The notes: generated by a model not told the origin, from the letters alone. A DNA stretch of 44,926 nt from DATAMF01 sp964472565 (GCA_964472565.1 CAYYNB010000029.1:1-44926); one strand, 5' to 3'. Numbered from the stretch's first letter, positions 16,113-24,429 are shown. Numbers and translations are program-made.

Positions 16113-17081
16113 ATGCCATTTTTCGATTATTCCTTAGACGAATTAAAAAAGTACAAACCTGAACTCCAGGAACCTGCCAATTTTGATGCCTTTTGGCAGG
16201 CGACGCTTGATGAGTCCCGCCAGTACCCGCTGGATGCCCGGTTTGAACTGGCCGATTTTGGCCTGACTCACATCGAAACCTATGATGTCACCTATGCGGG
16301 CTACAAAGGCCAGCCGATCAAAGGCTGGTTTCTGGTTCCCAGTGGGGCACAAGGGCCGCTGCCGTGCGTCGTCGAGTATATCGGGTACGGTGGCGGGCGC
16401 GGTTTCCCCTATAACTGGCTGCACTGGCCTGCCGCCGGATATGCGGCGCTGGTGATGGATACCCGCGGCCAGGGCAGCACCTGGCAGCATGGGGACACAC
16501 CCGATTATGGGAGCGGCGCAAATCCGCACGTTCCCGGTTTTATGACTGATGGCATTCTGAACCCGGAAACCTACTACTATCGCCGTGTCTTCACCGATGC
16601 TGTGCGCGCCGTCGAAGCCGCTCAGAGCCATCCATTGGTCGATGCCGCTCGTATCGCGGTGACAGGCGGCAGTCAGGGCGGCGGCATCAGTGTGGCAGTC
16701 AGCGGGCTGGTGCCCCATCTCGTCGCCAGCATGCCCGAAGTCCCCTTCCTGTGCCATTTCCGTCGCGCCGTTGGCCTGACGGATTGCGCCCCCTACACAG
16801 AAATTGTCACCTATCTGCATACCCATCGTGACAAAAACGACATTGTGTTTAACACGCTGTCCTATTTCGATGGCATGAGTTTCGCCGCCCGGTCCAACGC
16901 TCCCGCGCTCTATTCTGTCGGGTTAATGGATCCCATCTGTCCCCCCTCTACTGTCTTCGCGGCGTACAACCACATCAACGCGCCCAAAGAAATAAGCATT
17001 TACCCCTTCAATGAGCATGAAGGTGGCGCGATCTTCCATCTGCGCGAAAAACTACGCTTCCTCAGGCAGTGTTTGAGTTAA
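16113..17081 (+). CDS. Acetylxylan esterase / cephalosporin-C deacetylase-family hydrolase (AXE1)
   Basis: 322 residues, the normal size for the carbohydrate esterase family 7-like AXE1 fold. The opening (FDYSLDELKKYKPELQEPANFDAFW) is typical of the family. The triad can be placed: nucleophile S187 in GGSQGGG, D273 in LMDPICPP, and H302 in NEHEGG. These enzymes remove acetyl groups from sugars and small molecules in the cytoplasm. It is the last gene of the run that starts with the GNAT-like gene, 9 bases after the response regulator, and is followed by a hairpin. A role in deacetylating an operon product is possible but unproven. Confidence 0.88.
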   Translation: MPFFDYSLDELKKYKPELQEPANFDAFWQATLDESRQYPLDARFELADFGLTHIETYDVTYAGYKGQPIKGWFLVPSGAQGPLPCVVEYIGYGGGRGFPYNWLHWPAAGYAALVMDTRGQGSTWQHGDTPDYGSGANPHVPGFMTDGILNPETYYYRRVFTDAVRAVEAAQSHPLVDAARIAVTGGSQGGGISVAVSGLVPHLVASMPEVPFLCHFRRAVGLTDCAPYTEIVTYLHTHRDKNDIVFNTLSYFDGMSFAARSNAPALYSVGLMDPICPPSTVFAAYNHINAPKEISIYPFNEHEGGAIFHLREKLRFLRQCLS

Positions 17082-17089
17082 ACTCGTGT

Positions 17090-17119
17090 GAGATAGTGTG
17101 CTCAGCAGCACACTATCTC
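17090..17119 (+). terminator. Hairpin ending the diterpene/two-component operon
   Basis: A 13-bp perfect stem, GAGATAGTGTGCT (17090-17102) with its complement at 17107-17119, and a CAGC loop, 8 bases after the esterase stop. The following T-content is low (GCGCTGTTT), so termination efficiency is uncertain. Confidence 0.55.
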
Positions 17120-17155
17120 GCGCTGTTTCCCAGTTCAGACTTCAAGCGAGGAATT

Positions 17156-18034
17156 ATGTCTCTCATCCACGAGCGAACATTTCGGGTGCGCCAGTACGAA
17201 TGTGATGCCTACGGCCATGTCAACCATGCCAACTATTTACGCTATTTGCAGGAAGCCGCAATGGATGCGTCCGCCGCTGCGGGCTATGACATCCACCGTT
17301 ATAACGAGATGCAGCGTCAGTGGTTAATCCGCGAAACCGATATTCGCTACCTGACCCCGCTGACCTATGGCGATTCGGTGATCATCAAAACCTGGGTGGC
17401 CGATTTTCACCGTGTTCGTTCGCGCCGGGCGTATGAACTGCGCAAAGCCAGCACCGGGGAACGGGTCGCAGAGGCCATGACCGATTGGGTCTATCTGGAC
17501 ACTGCTGCTCAGCGCCCGGTGACGGTGCCGCCGGAAATGATCCGGAACTTTGATCCCGACGGCACCACCCAGCCCATGCCCCGCCGCGATCCATTTCCCG
17601 AACCGCCCCCGCCGCCTGCCGGGGTCTTTAAGATGCGCCGGTTGGTCGAATGGCGTGATATTGATCTCGCGCAGCATGTCAACAACGCCACCTATATGGC
17701 CTACTACGAAGACTGTACGGTGCGGGATTCCGCCTCACGCGGCTGGCCCATCCGGCGGATGACCACCGAAGGTCAATTTGCCGTTGTTGCCCACCGCTAC
17801 CGCATCGAATACAAACTCCCTGCCGTGATGGACGATGAATTAGAAATCGCCACCTGGATCTCCGATGTCAGGCGCTCTACCGCTGTGCGGCATTTCACCA
17901 TCACCCGCCTATCTGACGGGGCGCTGTTATCGCGGGCCTATGCGCAGTGGGTCTGGGTAGACATCCATACCGGGCGGCCCATGCGCGTGCCGGAGCACTT
18001 TATTGGTGATTTTGCCGCGAATATTGTCACCTGA
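17156..18034 (+). CDS. Double-hotdog acyl thioesterase (4HBT / acyl-ACP thioesterase-like)
   Basis: 292 residues from the ATG at 17156 with GAGGAA five bases upstream; 29 extra upstream codons overlap the hairpin and are rejected. Two tandem hotdog domains can be seen: the first (about 1-125) has ECDAYGHVNHANYLRYLQEA, the second (about 150-290) has WRDIDLAQHVNNATYMAYYEDC. Each carries the D-x-x-x-H-V-N-N/H pattern of 4-hydroxybenzoyl-CoA thioesterase-like enzymes. The domains are joined by a Pro-rich linker near 145-155 (EPPPPPAG). It should hydrolyse acyl-CoA or acyl-ACP thioesters; the substrate is unknown. It stands alone between the esterase hairpin and the aromatic operon promoter. Confidence 0.85.
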   Translation: MSLIHERTFRVRQYECDAYGHVNHANYLRYLQEAAMDASAAAGYDIHRYNEMQRQWLIRETDIRYLTPLTYGDSVIIKTWVADFHRVRSRRAYELRKASTGERVAEAMTDWVYLDTAAQRPVTVPPEMIRNFDPDGTTQPMPRRDPFPEPPPPPAGVFKMRRLVEWRDIDLAQHVNNATYMAYYEDCTVRDSASRGWPIRRMTTEGQFAVVAHRYRIEYKLPAVMDDELEIATWISDVRRSTAVRHFTITRLSDGALLSRAYAQWVWVDIHTGRPMRVPEHFIGDFAANIVT

Positions 18035-18093
18035 AATCCGGCCCACAGGCCGCATCCAAACCCGGTTTGTCAAATTTGCTGAATCGCGGCCTA

Positions 18094-18121
18094 TTGACAT
18101 CGTATCCCGGATCGTGATAAC
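18094..18121 (+). promoter_or_regulatory. Promoter of the aromatic amino acid operon
   Basis: A perfect -35 TTGACA (18094-18099), a 16-base spacer and a -10-like GATAAC (18116-18121). Transcription would start near 18128, about 20 bases before the leader peptide start. Confidence 0.6.
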
Positions 18122-18148
18122 CTCTCTTTTGTCTTTGGGAGACTATAC

Positions 18149-18268
18149 ATGGTACACATGAACATCCTCACCCCTTCCATTTTGAGCAGCTACAGCCGTT
18201 CGGCTTTTAGCTACTATTATTATTTTGGAAGCGACCATACGGGGCCGAGGGTGCAACCTGCTAAGTAA
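18149..18268 (+). CDS. Aromatic (Tyr/Phe) leader peptide of an attenuator
   Basis: A 39-codon open frame from ATG 18149 with GGGAG seven bases upstream, ending TAA at 18266-18268. It contains F20-S-Y-Y-Y-Y-F26, four consecutive Tyr codons (TAC TAT TAT TAT, 18212-18223) flanked by Phe codons, plus Tyr15. Such runs are the hallmark of ribosome-mediated attenuation. It lies between a strong promoter and an intrinsic terminator, directly ahead of genes for chorismate and prephenate metabolism, so its product regulates rather than acts. Low charged tRNA-Tyr (and perhaps tRNA-Phe) should stall the ribosome here and prevent termination downstream. I have not modelled the alternative folds. Confidence 0.85.
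   Translation: MVHMNILTPSILSSYSRSAFSYYYYFGSDHTGPRVQPAK
18188..18212 (+). promoter_or_regulatory. Leader hairpin just upstream of the Tyr codon run
   Basis: AGCTA-C-AGCCG (18188-18198) folds on CGGCT-TT-TAGCT (18201-18212) with a two-base turn, giving two 5-bp helices. It ends exactly where the four Tyr codons begin, so a ribosome at those codons would unfold it. It may be the pause hairpin of the attenuator. Confidence 0.5.
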
Positions 18269-18292
18269 CCTCCCAATACTCATACGGATGAG

Positions 18293-18334
18293 AAACGGGC
18301 GCAGAGCACAAACTCGGCGCCCGTTTTTATTTTT
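18293..18334 (+). terminator. Attenuator (intrinsic terminator) of the aro operon
   Basis: AAACGGGCGC (18293-18302) pairs perfectly with GCGCCCGTTT (18317-18326). An inner GAG/CTC helix caps it with loop CACAAA, and TTTTTATTTTT follows. It lies between the leader peptide and aroH, so it must be conditionally read through for the operon to be expressed. Confidence 0.85.
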
Positions 18335-18355
18335 CTACCTAAGGAGGATCAACTC

Positions 18356-18739
18356 GTGTCTACTGTCTGCCGGGGAGTGCGTGGTGCCATTACCGTTGAA
18401 GCGAATACGGCTGCGGCGATCATCAGCGCCACCCATGAACTGCTCCGTGTTATGGTGGAGGCCAACCAGATCATGCCGGATGATATTGGCAGCGCCTTTT
18501 TTACCACCACGCCCGATCTGAATGCAGAGTTTCCGGCAGTCGCGGCCCGCCAGTTTATGGGCTGGCAGTTGGTCCCCATGATGTGTTCCCACGAAATGGC
18601 CGTGCCGCATGCCCTGCCTATGACCCTGCGGGTCTTGATCCACTGGAACACCACCCGCCAACCACACGAAATTCGACATATCTATTTGCGGGATGCCGTG
18701 CGTTTGCGTCCCGATTTAGCCCAGGAGAAACCACAATGA
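18356..18739 (+). CDS. aroH: Chorismate mutase, AroH type
   Basis: Converts chorismate to prephenate, the first step of Phe/Tyr branches. 127 residues from GTG with AAGGAGG eight bases upstream, matching the small trimeric Bacillus AroH family rather than the AroQ helical type. Recognisable are VCRGVRGAITVEANT at the N-terminus (the substrate-binding Arg near residue 6-9), the TTTPDLNAEFPA loop (residues 50-61) and a C-terminal HIYLRDAVRLRPDL. First structural gene after the attenuator; its TGA overlaps the aroF ATG. Confidence 0.92.
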   Translation: MSTVCRGVRGAITVEANTAAAIISATHELLRVMVEANQIMPDDIGSAFFTTTPDLNAEFPAVAARQFMGWQLVPMMCSHEMAVPHALPMTLRVLIHWNTTRQPHEIRHIYLRDAVRLRPDLAQEKPQ

Positions 18740-19776
18740 TCGTCATCATGTCCCACACCGCAACCGCCCGTGAAATATCCGAAGTGATCGCTCGTATCCG
18801 CGAGATGGGCTACGATGTTCACCTCTCACAAGGCGAAGAACGGACCATTATCGGGGTGATCGGGCGCGGCAAACCGTTAGACCGCGAACAGTTAGGGATG
18901 ATGTCCGGCGTCCATACCGTCATGTCGGTCAGCCACCCCTACAAAATTGCCAGCCGCGAATACCACCCCCAGAACACCCTCATCCCGCTCAGTAATAATG
19001 TCACCGTTGGCAGCGCCGATCTGATGATTGTCGCCGGGCCGTGTTCAGTTGAAGATCGCACCCAGACGATTGAAATTGCCCATGCCGTGCGTGAAGCCGG
19101 GGCGACGGCCTTGCGCGGGGGTGCCTTCAAACCCCGTTCCTCACCCTACAGTTTCCAGGGATTGGGCGAAGAGGGGCTGCAATATCTGGCCGATGCCCGC
19201 GCCGAAACCGGCCTCCCCATCGTCACCGAAGTCATGGACCCCCAACTGGTTCCGCTCGTTTGCCAGTACGCCGATATTTTGCAGATCGGCGCGCGCAACA
19301 TGCAGAACTATACCCTGCTGCATGCGGTGGGCGAAAGCCAGCACCCGGTTTTGCTGAAGCGCGGTATGAGCAGCACCATCGAAGAACTGCTCATGTCTGC
19401 CGAATACATTCTCAGTCACGGCAACATGCGCGTGATGTTGTGTGAGCGCGGCATCCGCACCTTCGAAACCGCCACCCGCAACACCTTCGACATCAACGCC
19501 ATCCCGGTTCTCAAACAGGCCTCGCACCTGCCCGTCATTGCCGATCCCAGCCACGCCACCGGCAAATGGGAATACGTCGAATCGGTGGCAATGGCCGCCA
19601 TTGCTGCCGGAGCCGATGGCCTGATCGTCGAAGTTCACGCCGATCCCGATCATGCGCAGTCCGACGGGCGGCAGTCGCTCAAGCCGGAACGTTTCGCGCA
19701 GATGGTCGAAAAAATGCGCCATCTTGCGCCTATTCTCAACCGGCGCGTCGTGGAGCCAGCCGCCAGCCATGTTTAA
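18736..19776 (+). CDS. aroF: 3-deoxy-7-phosphoheptulonate (DAHP) synthase, type I-beta
   Basis: Condenses phosphoenolpyruvate and erythrose 4-phosphate, the entry step of the shikimate pathway. 346 residues from the ATG overlapping aroH. Residues 1-70 are a ferredoxin-like/ACT-type regulatory domain (MIVIMSHTATAREISEVI and GEERTIIGVIG), as in Thermotoga-type enzymes that bind Tyr or Phe. The barrel follows with AGPCSVED, GGAFKPRSSPYSFQGLG, LLKRGMSSTIEELL, LCERGIRTFE and DPSHATGKWEYV. Feedback inhibition by aromatic amino acids through the N-terminal domain is likely from the family, adding to transcriptional attenuation. Confidence 0.95.
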   Translation: MIVIMSHTATAREISEVIARIREMGYDVHLSQGEERTIIGVIGRGKPLDREQLGMMSGVHTVMSVSHPYKIASREYHPQNTLIPLSNNVTVGSADLMIVAGPCSVEDRTQTIEIAHAVREAGATALRGGAFKPRSSPYSFQGLGEEGLQYLADARAETGLPIVTEVMDPQLVPLVCQYADILQIGARNMQNYTLLHAVGESQHPVLLKRGMSSTIEELLMSAEYILSHGNMRVMLCERGIRTFETATRNTFDINAIPVLKQASHLPVIADPSHATGKWEYVESVAMAAIAAGADGLIVEVHADPDHAQSDGRQSLKPERFAQMVEKMRHLAPILNRRVVEPAASHV

Positions 19777-20629
19777 ACCGTTAGCCGATTGTTCCATCCA
19801 TATCATCGGCCTGGGCTTGATGGGCGGCTCGTTGGCGATGGCGCTGCGGGGGCAGGTCGCTCGCCTGACCGCCGCCGATGTAGATACCGGGGTGCTGGAC
19901 GCTGCGCTCCAGAATGGCGTTATCGACGCTCAAGGGAGCGCTGATGCCGCCGATATAGTGATTTTGGCCGTGCCTGCGGATCGCATCATCGATCTGATTC
20001 CCACCTTGCACCTATCCCCCGGCACGCTGGTCATGGACTTAGGCAGCACCAAAACGCATATCTGCGAACAGTTGGATCGTCTGCCGGACGGTGTCTATGC
20101 AGTGGGCGGCCATCCGATGTGTGGGCTGGCCGAAAACGGCTACCGCAACGCCACCGCAGCTATCTACCAGCGTGCGCGGTTTGTCCTGTGCGAAACAGCC
20201 CACACCGTCGAGGAATCGCGCCTGTTGGCCGAAGCGTTGGTGGTTGCGGCGGGGGCGCGTTATATATGGATGGATCGCCACCAGCACGATCACATCACCG
20301 CCCTGACCAGTCACCTGCCCCACCTGCTGAGTTTCGCCCTGATGCGGCTGGCAATGAACGCCGCTGCCGAAGACCCGATGGTCTACCAGTTAGCAGCGGG
20401 CGGCTTTGACGGCGCGACCCGGCTGGCCCGCACCGATGCCACCATGATCAGCGGCATGTTCCAGACCAATGCCGAAATGCTGCGCGAAGTGACTGCCCAG
20501 TTCCGCGCGGTGTTAGACCAGATCGACGGTTGGATCGACGATCCGCACATGTTATATGAGCACTTAAACGAAGTGGTTACAGCGCGCCGCACGCTGACCT
20601 CGGCTTATGGGGAGCGTATGCTGAAATGA
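19769..20629 (+). CDS. tyrA: Prephenate dehydrogenase
   Basis: Oxidative decarboxylation of prephenate to 4-hydroxyphenylpyruvate (or of arogenate to Tyr). 286 residues from the ATG at 19769, overlapping aroF by 8 bases; the longer in-frame start inside aroF is rejected. The NAD(P) motif GLGLMGGSLA is near the N-terminus (residues 14-23), with VMDLGSTKTHI and VGGHPMCGLAENGY marking the TyrA active site (the GGHPM-type loop), and a helical dimerisation region after about 160. No ACT domain is attached. With aroH and aroF it makes Tyr the main product of this operon, in line with the Tyr-rich leader. Confidence 0.92.
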   Translation: MFKPLADCSIHIIGLGLMGGSLAMALRGQVARLTAADVDTGVLDAALQNGVIDAQGSADAADIVILAVPADRIIDLIPTLHLSPGTLVMDLGSTKTHICEQLDRLPDGVYAVGGHPMCGLAENGYRNATAAIYQRARFVLCETAHTVEESRLLAEALVVAAGARYIWMDRHQHDHITALTSHLPHLLSFALMRLAMNAAAEDPMVYQLAAGGFDGATRLARTDATMISGMFQTNAEMLREVTAQFRAVLDQIDGWIDDPHMLYEHLNEVVTARRTLTSAYGERMLK

Positions 20630-21924
20630 GTTACACACAGGTTCAGGTCCAACCCGGAAAAACCCTGCGCGGCACAACCTCTGTGCCCGGCGACAAATCG
20701 CTGTCTCACCGCGCCCTGATGTTAAGCGGCCTCGCGGATGGCCCCAGCCAGATTCGCGGCTTTCTGCCAGCGGGCGACACGCTGGCGACGCTGCATGTCA
20801 TGGAACAATTGGGCGTCCCGCTTGATCGTGTGGATGATCACACCCTGACGATTCATGGGCGCGGCTTGCATGGCTTACAGGCATCCGCCGCCCCGCTGAA
20901 CTGCGTCAATGCGGGCACCGCGATCCGTCTGTTGGTGGGTCTCATGGCCGGGCAGTCCTTCGCTAGCATTCTCGACGGCAGCGATCAGCTTCGCCGCCGC
21001 CCGATGGGCCGCATCACCCAGCCGCTGCGTTTGATGGGCGCGCAGATCGAAGACACCGCAGGCCGCGCCCCCCTGAAAATTTCCCCCGCACCGCTGCACG
21101 GAATCGCCTACAAGATGCCGGTTGCCAGCGCCCAGGTCAAAAGTGGCATTCTGCTGGCGGGTTTGTATGCGGACAGCCCGACCACCGTCATCGAACCCGG
21201 CCCCGCCCGCGACCACACGGAACGCATGCTGCGCGCGCGCGGCGTTGAGGTGCATACCGAAGATTCGCGTGTCACAGTGGTTCCCCCGTCGCGCATTCTC
21301 CCGCTCGATATGACCATCCCCTGCGATATGTCCTCGGCGGCTTTTTTGCTGGTCGCGGGCTGCTGCTGCGCCGCAAACGAAATCCAGATCACGGGCGTGA
21401 ACACCAACCCCACCCGCACCGGCATTCTCGACATTCTGGCCGCGATGGGCGGCACCATCCAGATCGTCAACCCGCGCGACGAGGGCGGTGAGCCGGTCGC
21501 CGATCTGATCGTCCACCGGGCCGATCTGCACGGCGCGACCATTGGCGGCGCGGTGATCGTGCGCGCCATTGACGAATTCCCCGTGCTGATGGTCGCCGCG
21601 ACTCAGGCCCACGGCGCAACGTTAGTTTGTGACGCCGCCGAACTCCGCGTCAAGGAAACCGATCGGATTGCGGTCATGGCCGGGGAACTGCGCAAAATGG
21701 GCGCGGAGATCGAGGAACACCCCGACGGCTTCCTGATCCAGGGGCCGCAGTCGTTACGCGGCGCGGTGGTGGATGGGCACGACGATCACCGTGTCGCTAT
21801 GTCGCTGGTGATCGCGGGCCTCTGCGCCGAAGGTGAAACGCGGGTCCAGGATGCGCGCTGCATCGAAGATTCGTTCCCTGGTTTTGTCGAAACCCTGCAA
21901 GCGCTGGGAGCTGATCTCCGATGA
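20626..21924 (+). CDS. aroA: 5-enolpyruvylshikimate-3-phosphate synthase (class II-like motifs)
   Basis: Transfers enolpyruvyl from PEP to shikimate 3-phosphate. 432 residues, ATGA overlap with tyrA. Conserved sites: GDKS (22-25), NAGTAIR (95-101), RRRPMGR (124-129 region), SAQVK (168-172), RDHTE (195-199), NPTR (261-264) and the AIDEFPVLM and RVKETDRI active-site loops. The combination GDKS, SAQVK, RDHTE and NPTR is the set described for class II enzymes, which tend to be tolerant to glyphosate; Leu replaces the Pro after the NAGTAxR arginine seen in E. coli. Tolerance itself is only a prediction. Confidence 0.95.
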   Translation: MSYTQVQVQPGKTLRGTTSVPGDKSLSHRALMLSGLADGPSQIRGFLPAGDTLATLHVMEQLGVPLDRVDDHTLTIHGRGLHGLQASAAPLNCVNAGTAIRLLVGLMAGQSFASILDGSDQLRRRPMGRITQPLRLMGAQIEDTAGRAPLKISPAPLHGIAYKMPVASAQVKSGILLAGLYADSPTTVIEPGPARDHTERMLRARGVEVHTEDSRVTVVPPSRILPLDMTIPCDMSSAAFLLVAGCCCAANEIQITGVNTNPTRTGILDILAAMGGTIQIVNPRDEGGEPVADLIVHRADLHGATIGGAVIVRAIDEFPVLMVAATQAHGATLVCDAAELRVKETDRIAVMAGELRKMGAEIEEHPDGFLIQGPQSLRGAVVDGHDDHRVAMSLVIAGLCAEGETRVQDARCIEDSFPGFVETLQALGADLR

Positions 21925-22727
21925 CCGAACGCGTAGGACTGCTCGGCTGGCCGGTGGAGCACAGCATTTCTCCGGCCATGCATAATGCCGCCTTTGCCGA
22001 GATTGGGCTGGACTGGCACTACAGCCTGCTGCCTGCCCGCCCCGACGATCTGTTTGCCGAAATCACACGATGGGTAGAGGAAGGCTACCGGGGCTTTAAT
22101 GTCACGATTCCACACAAGCAGGCGGTGTTATCTCACCCGCTGGTATCGCACATCAGCGACCGGGTGCGCGCGATTGGCGCAGCGAACACGTTGATCGTGC
22201 AGCCGGATGGCACTCTCTCCGCCGATAACACCGACGCCGCCGGCTTTCTGCGCAACCTCATCCCCTGTCTGGAAGCGCCCCTTGAGGGTGCGCTCTGCCT
22301 CGTGCTTGGTACTGGCGGCAGTTCCAAAGCGGTGATCAGCGCCCTGAAGATTCTGCATCCCGCCGCGATCCTGTCCGTCAGCCGCCATCCCAACGGCCAA
22401 CCGGACATCATCCCCTACGACCAGTTACGCGACTATGCACCTCAGGCCCGCTTGATCGTGAACTGTACCCCGGTGGGCATGTCGCCCCAGGTTGATCAGA
22501 CCCCCTGGGATTTAGCTTTTCCGCCTAATGCATTGTTGTACGACCTGATCTACAATCCTCCTGTCACCCGTTTGATGCAGCAGGCCCAGTCAGCCGGTGC
22601 GCGCGTGGTGGGCGGCCTGGGGATGTTGGTGGAACAGGCCCGCCTCGCCTTTGCCATGTGGACCGGGCTTGATCCGAACCCGGCTGTCATGCGTAACGCG
22701 GCGCAGGTTGCCCTGCGCGGTAGGTAA
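21921..22727 (+). CDS. aroE: Shikimate dehydrogenase
   Basis: NADPH-dependent reduction of 3-dehydroshikimate to shikimate. 268 residues, ATGA overlap with aroA. N-terminal substrate site GWPVEHSISPAMHNAAF and NVTIPHK (catalytic Lys), then AANTL and DNTDAAGF (catalytic Asp), NADP Rossmann loop VLGTGGSSKAV, and NCTPVGMSP, all in the usual order. Standard length for AroE. Confidence 0.95.
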   Translation: MTERVGLLGWPVEHSISPAMHNAAFAEIGLDWHYSLLPARPDDLFAEITRWVEEGYRGFNVTIPHKQAVLSHPLVSHISDRVRAIGAANTLIVQPDGTLSADNTDAAGFLRNLIPCLEAPLEGALCLVLGTGGSSKAVISALKILHPAAILSVSRHPNGQPDIIPYDQLRDYAPQARLIVNCTPVGMSPQVDQTPWDLAFPPNALLYDLIYNPPVTRLMQQAQSAGARVVGGLGMLVEQARLAFAMWTGLDPNPAVMRNAAQVALRGR

Positions 22728-22738
22728 TGGAGAACCCC

Positions 22739-23923
22739 ATGCTTCGATTTCTCACCGCAGGCGAAAGTCACGGCCCGATCCTGACCGGGATTCTGGATGG
22801 GTTGCCCGCCGGGCTGCCTATCACGCCGGATGACATCAACCGCGAACTCGCCCGCCGTCAGCAGGGTTATGGCAGCGGGGGCCGTATGCAAATCGAGCGC
22901 GACACCGCCAAATTGAGCGGCGGTGTGATGGCTGGCTACACCACCGGCGGCCCGGTCAGCATTGTGATCGAAAACCGCGATTGGAAAAACTGGGCGACCA
23001 AAGACATTACCCCACTCGTCACGCCGCGCCCCGGTCACGCCGATCTGACGGGTGCGATCAAATACGGCTACCGCGATCTGCGGCTAGCTCTCGAACGATC
23101 CAGCGCCCGTGAAACTGCGATGCGGGTCGCGGTGGGCGCGGTCTGTAAACGTCTGCTGGACGAATTCGGCATCATCGTCGGCGGCTATGTGACCGAAATC
23201 GGCGGCGAAGTGGCGGCGCTGCCCGACCCGCGTGACTATCCCACGCTGTTGGCCGCTGCCGAAGCCTCCGAAGTCCATTGTCCTGATCCTGCGGCTTCCG
23301 AGCGGATCAAAACCCTGATCCATCAGGTGAAGGTGGACAAAGACACCCTCGGCGGCGTGATCGAAGTGGTTGTTCTGAACCTCCCTCCCGGCCTCGGTTC
23401 CCATGTGCAGTATGATCGCCGCCTCACCGGGCGCTTGGTCGGCGCGGTATGCAGCATTCCCAGCATCAAGGGCGCGGAGATCGGCCCCGCCTTTCAGAAC
23501 GCCCAGCGGCGCGGTTCCCAGGTCCACGATCAGATTTTGCGCGGCGACGATGGCACGCTCTACCGCACCACCAATCGATCCGGCGGGCTGGAAGGCGGCA
23601 TGACTACCGGTGAACCGCTTATCGTGCGCGCCGCCATGAAGCCGATCAGCACCACCCTGACTCCGCTGGCAACGGTCAATCTTGCCACCGGCCAGCCGGA
23701 CCAGACCGTCTATGAGCGCAGCGATTTCTGCGCCACGCCGCGCGCCGTCTCCGTGATCGAGGCCATGATCGCGCTCGTGCTGGCTGATGCGCTTCTGGAA
23801 AAATTAGGCGGTGACAGCCTGGACGAAATGCGCCCGCGTTTTGAGGCGCTGCGCCGCGCGAACGTCTCCGATCTGCCGATGGATGATCAGCCCTGGCGTT
23901 TTGGTTACGAGGACTGGATTTAA
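22739..23923 (+). CDS. aroC: Chorismate synthase
   Basis: FMN-dependent elimination of phosphate from EPSP to give chorismate. 394 residues starting MLRFLTAGESHG; the ATG at 22739 is chosen because GGAG lies six bases upstream, over an ATG four codons earlier that overlaps the aroE stop. Family signatures include GESHGP at the start, RRQQGYGSGGRMQIERD, the ARETAMRVAVGA loop, and the C-terminal RSDFCATPRAVSVIEAM. The length is normal. Confidence 0.95.
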   Translation: MLRFLTAGESHGPILTGILDGLPAGLPITPDDINRELARRQQGYGSGGRMQIERDTAKLSGGVMAGYTTGGPVSIVIENRDWKNWATKDITPLVTPRPGHADLTGAIKYGYRDLRLALERSSARETAMRVAVGAVCKRLLDEFGIIVGGYVTEIGGEVAALPDPRDYPTLLAAAEASEVHCPDPAASERIKTLIHQVKVDKDTLGGVIEVVVLNLPPGLGSHVQYDRRLTGRLVGAVCSIPSIKGAEIGPAFQNAQRRGSQVHDQILRGDDGTLYRTTNRSGGLEGGMTTGEPLIVRAAMKPISTTLTPLATVNLATGQPDQTVYERSDFCATPRAVSVIEAMIALVLADALLEKLGGDSLDEMRPRFEALRRANVSDLPMDDQPWRFGYEDWI

Positions 23924-24429
23924 TGCGCAATCTGGTATTAGCGGGGTTTATGGGCACGGGTAAAAGCACCGTCGGGCGTTTAATTGCCGAACGACTGAAC
24001 GTACCATTTCTTGACACCGACCTTGAAATTGAGCGGATCGCAGGTCGCACCGTCGCCGAAGTTTTCACCCGCTCAGGTGAGGCCGCTTTTCGCCGTTTAG
24101 AAGCGGAAGTCTGCTTGCGCGCGGCTGCCGGGCAGAATCAGATCATTTCAACCGGCGGCGGGGCCTTGCTCAACCCGCAGATTTACGCAGCCCTGGCTGC
24201 TACCGGGGTCATGGTGCGGCTGTCCTGCGATCTGGATGAAATTATCCGGCGCGTCGGGCTGGACGGTTCGCGCCCCTTGTTTGCAGGCGATCCGGAACGG
24301 CTGGCCCAACTGCTGACCAGCCGCGCGGGTATCTATGAGCGCCTGCCCCATCATGTGGATACGACGGGCTGCACGCCCGCTGAAGTTGCCGAAAGGGTTA
24401 TTGAATTATGGAAGCAGCACGCAAACTAA
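23923..24429 (+). CDS. aroK: Shikimate kinase
   Basis: ATP-dependent phosphorylation of shikimate. 168 residues, its ATG sharing one base with the aroC stop (TAATG). Walker A GTGKST (11-16), substrate-binding DTDLEIER with the shikimate-contacting Asp, FRRLEAEV, the STGGGALL glycine loop, and the lid Arg in GSRPLF. The last 22 bases overlap aroB, so the two are tightly coupled. Confidence 0.94.
   Translation: MRNLVLAGFMGTGKSTVGRLIAERLNVPFLDTDLEIERIAGRTVAEVFTRSGEAAFRRLEAEVCLRAAAGQNQIISTGGGALLNPQIYAALAATGVMVRLSCDLDEIIRRVGLDGSRPLFAGDPERLAQLLTSRAGIYERLPHHVDTTGCTPAEVAERVIELWKQHAN

Noticed and set aside
19141..19806. Long antisense frame over aroF, and similar ones over aroA, aroC and the binding-protein gene
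   Set aside because: They are the expected shadows of GC-biased codons in well-identified genes; low-complexity composition and no family motif.
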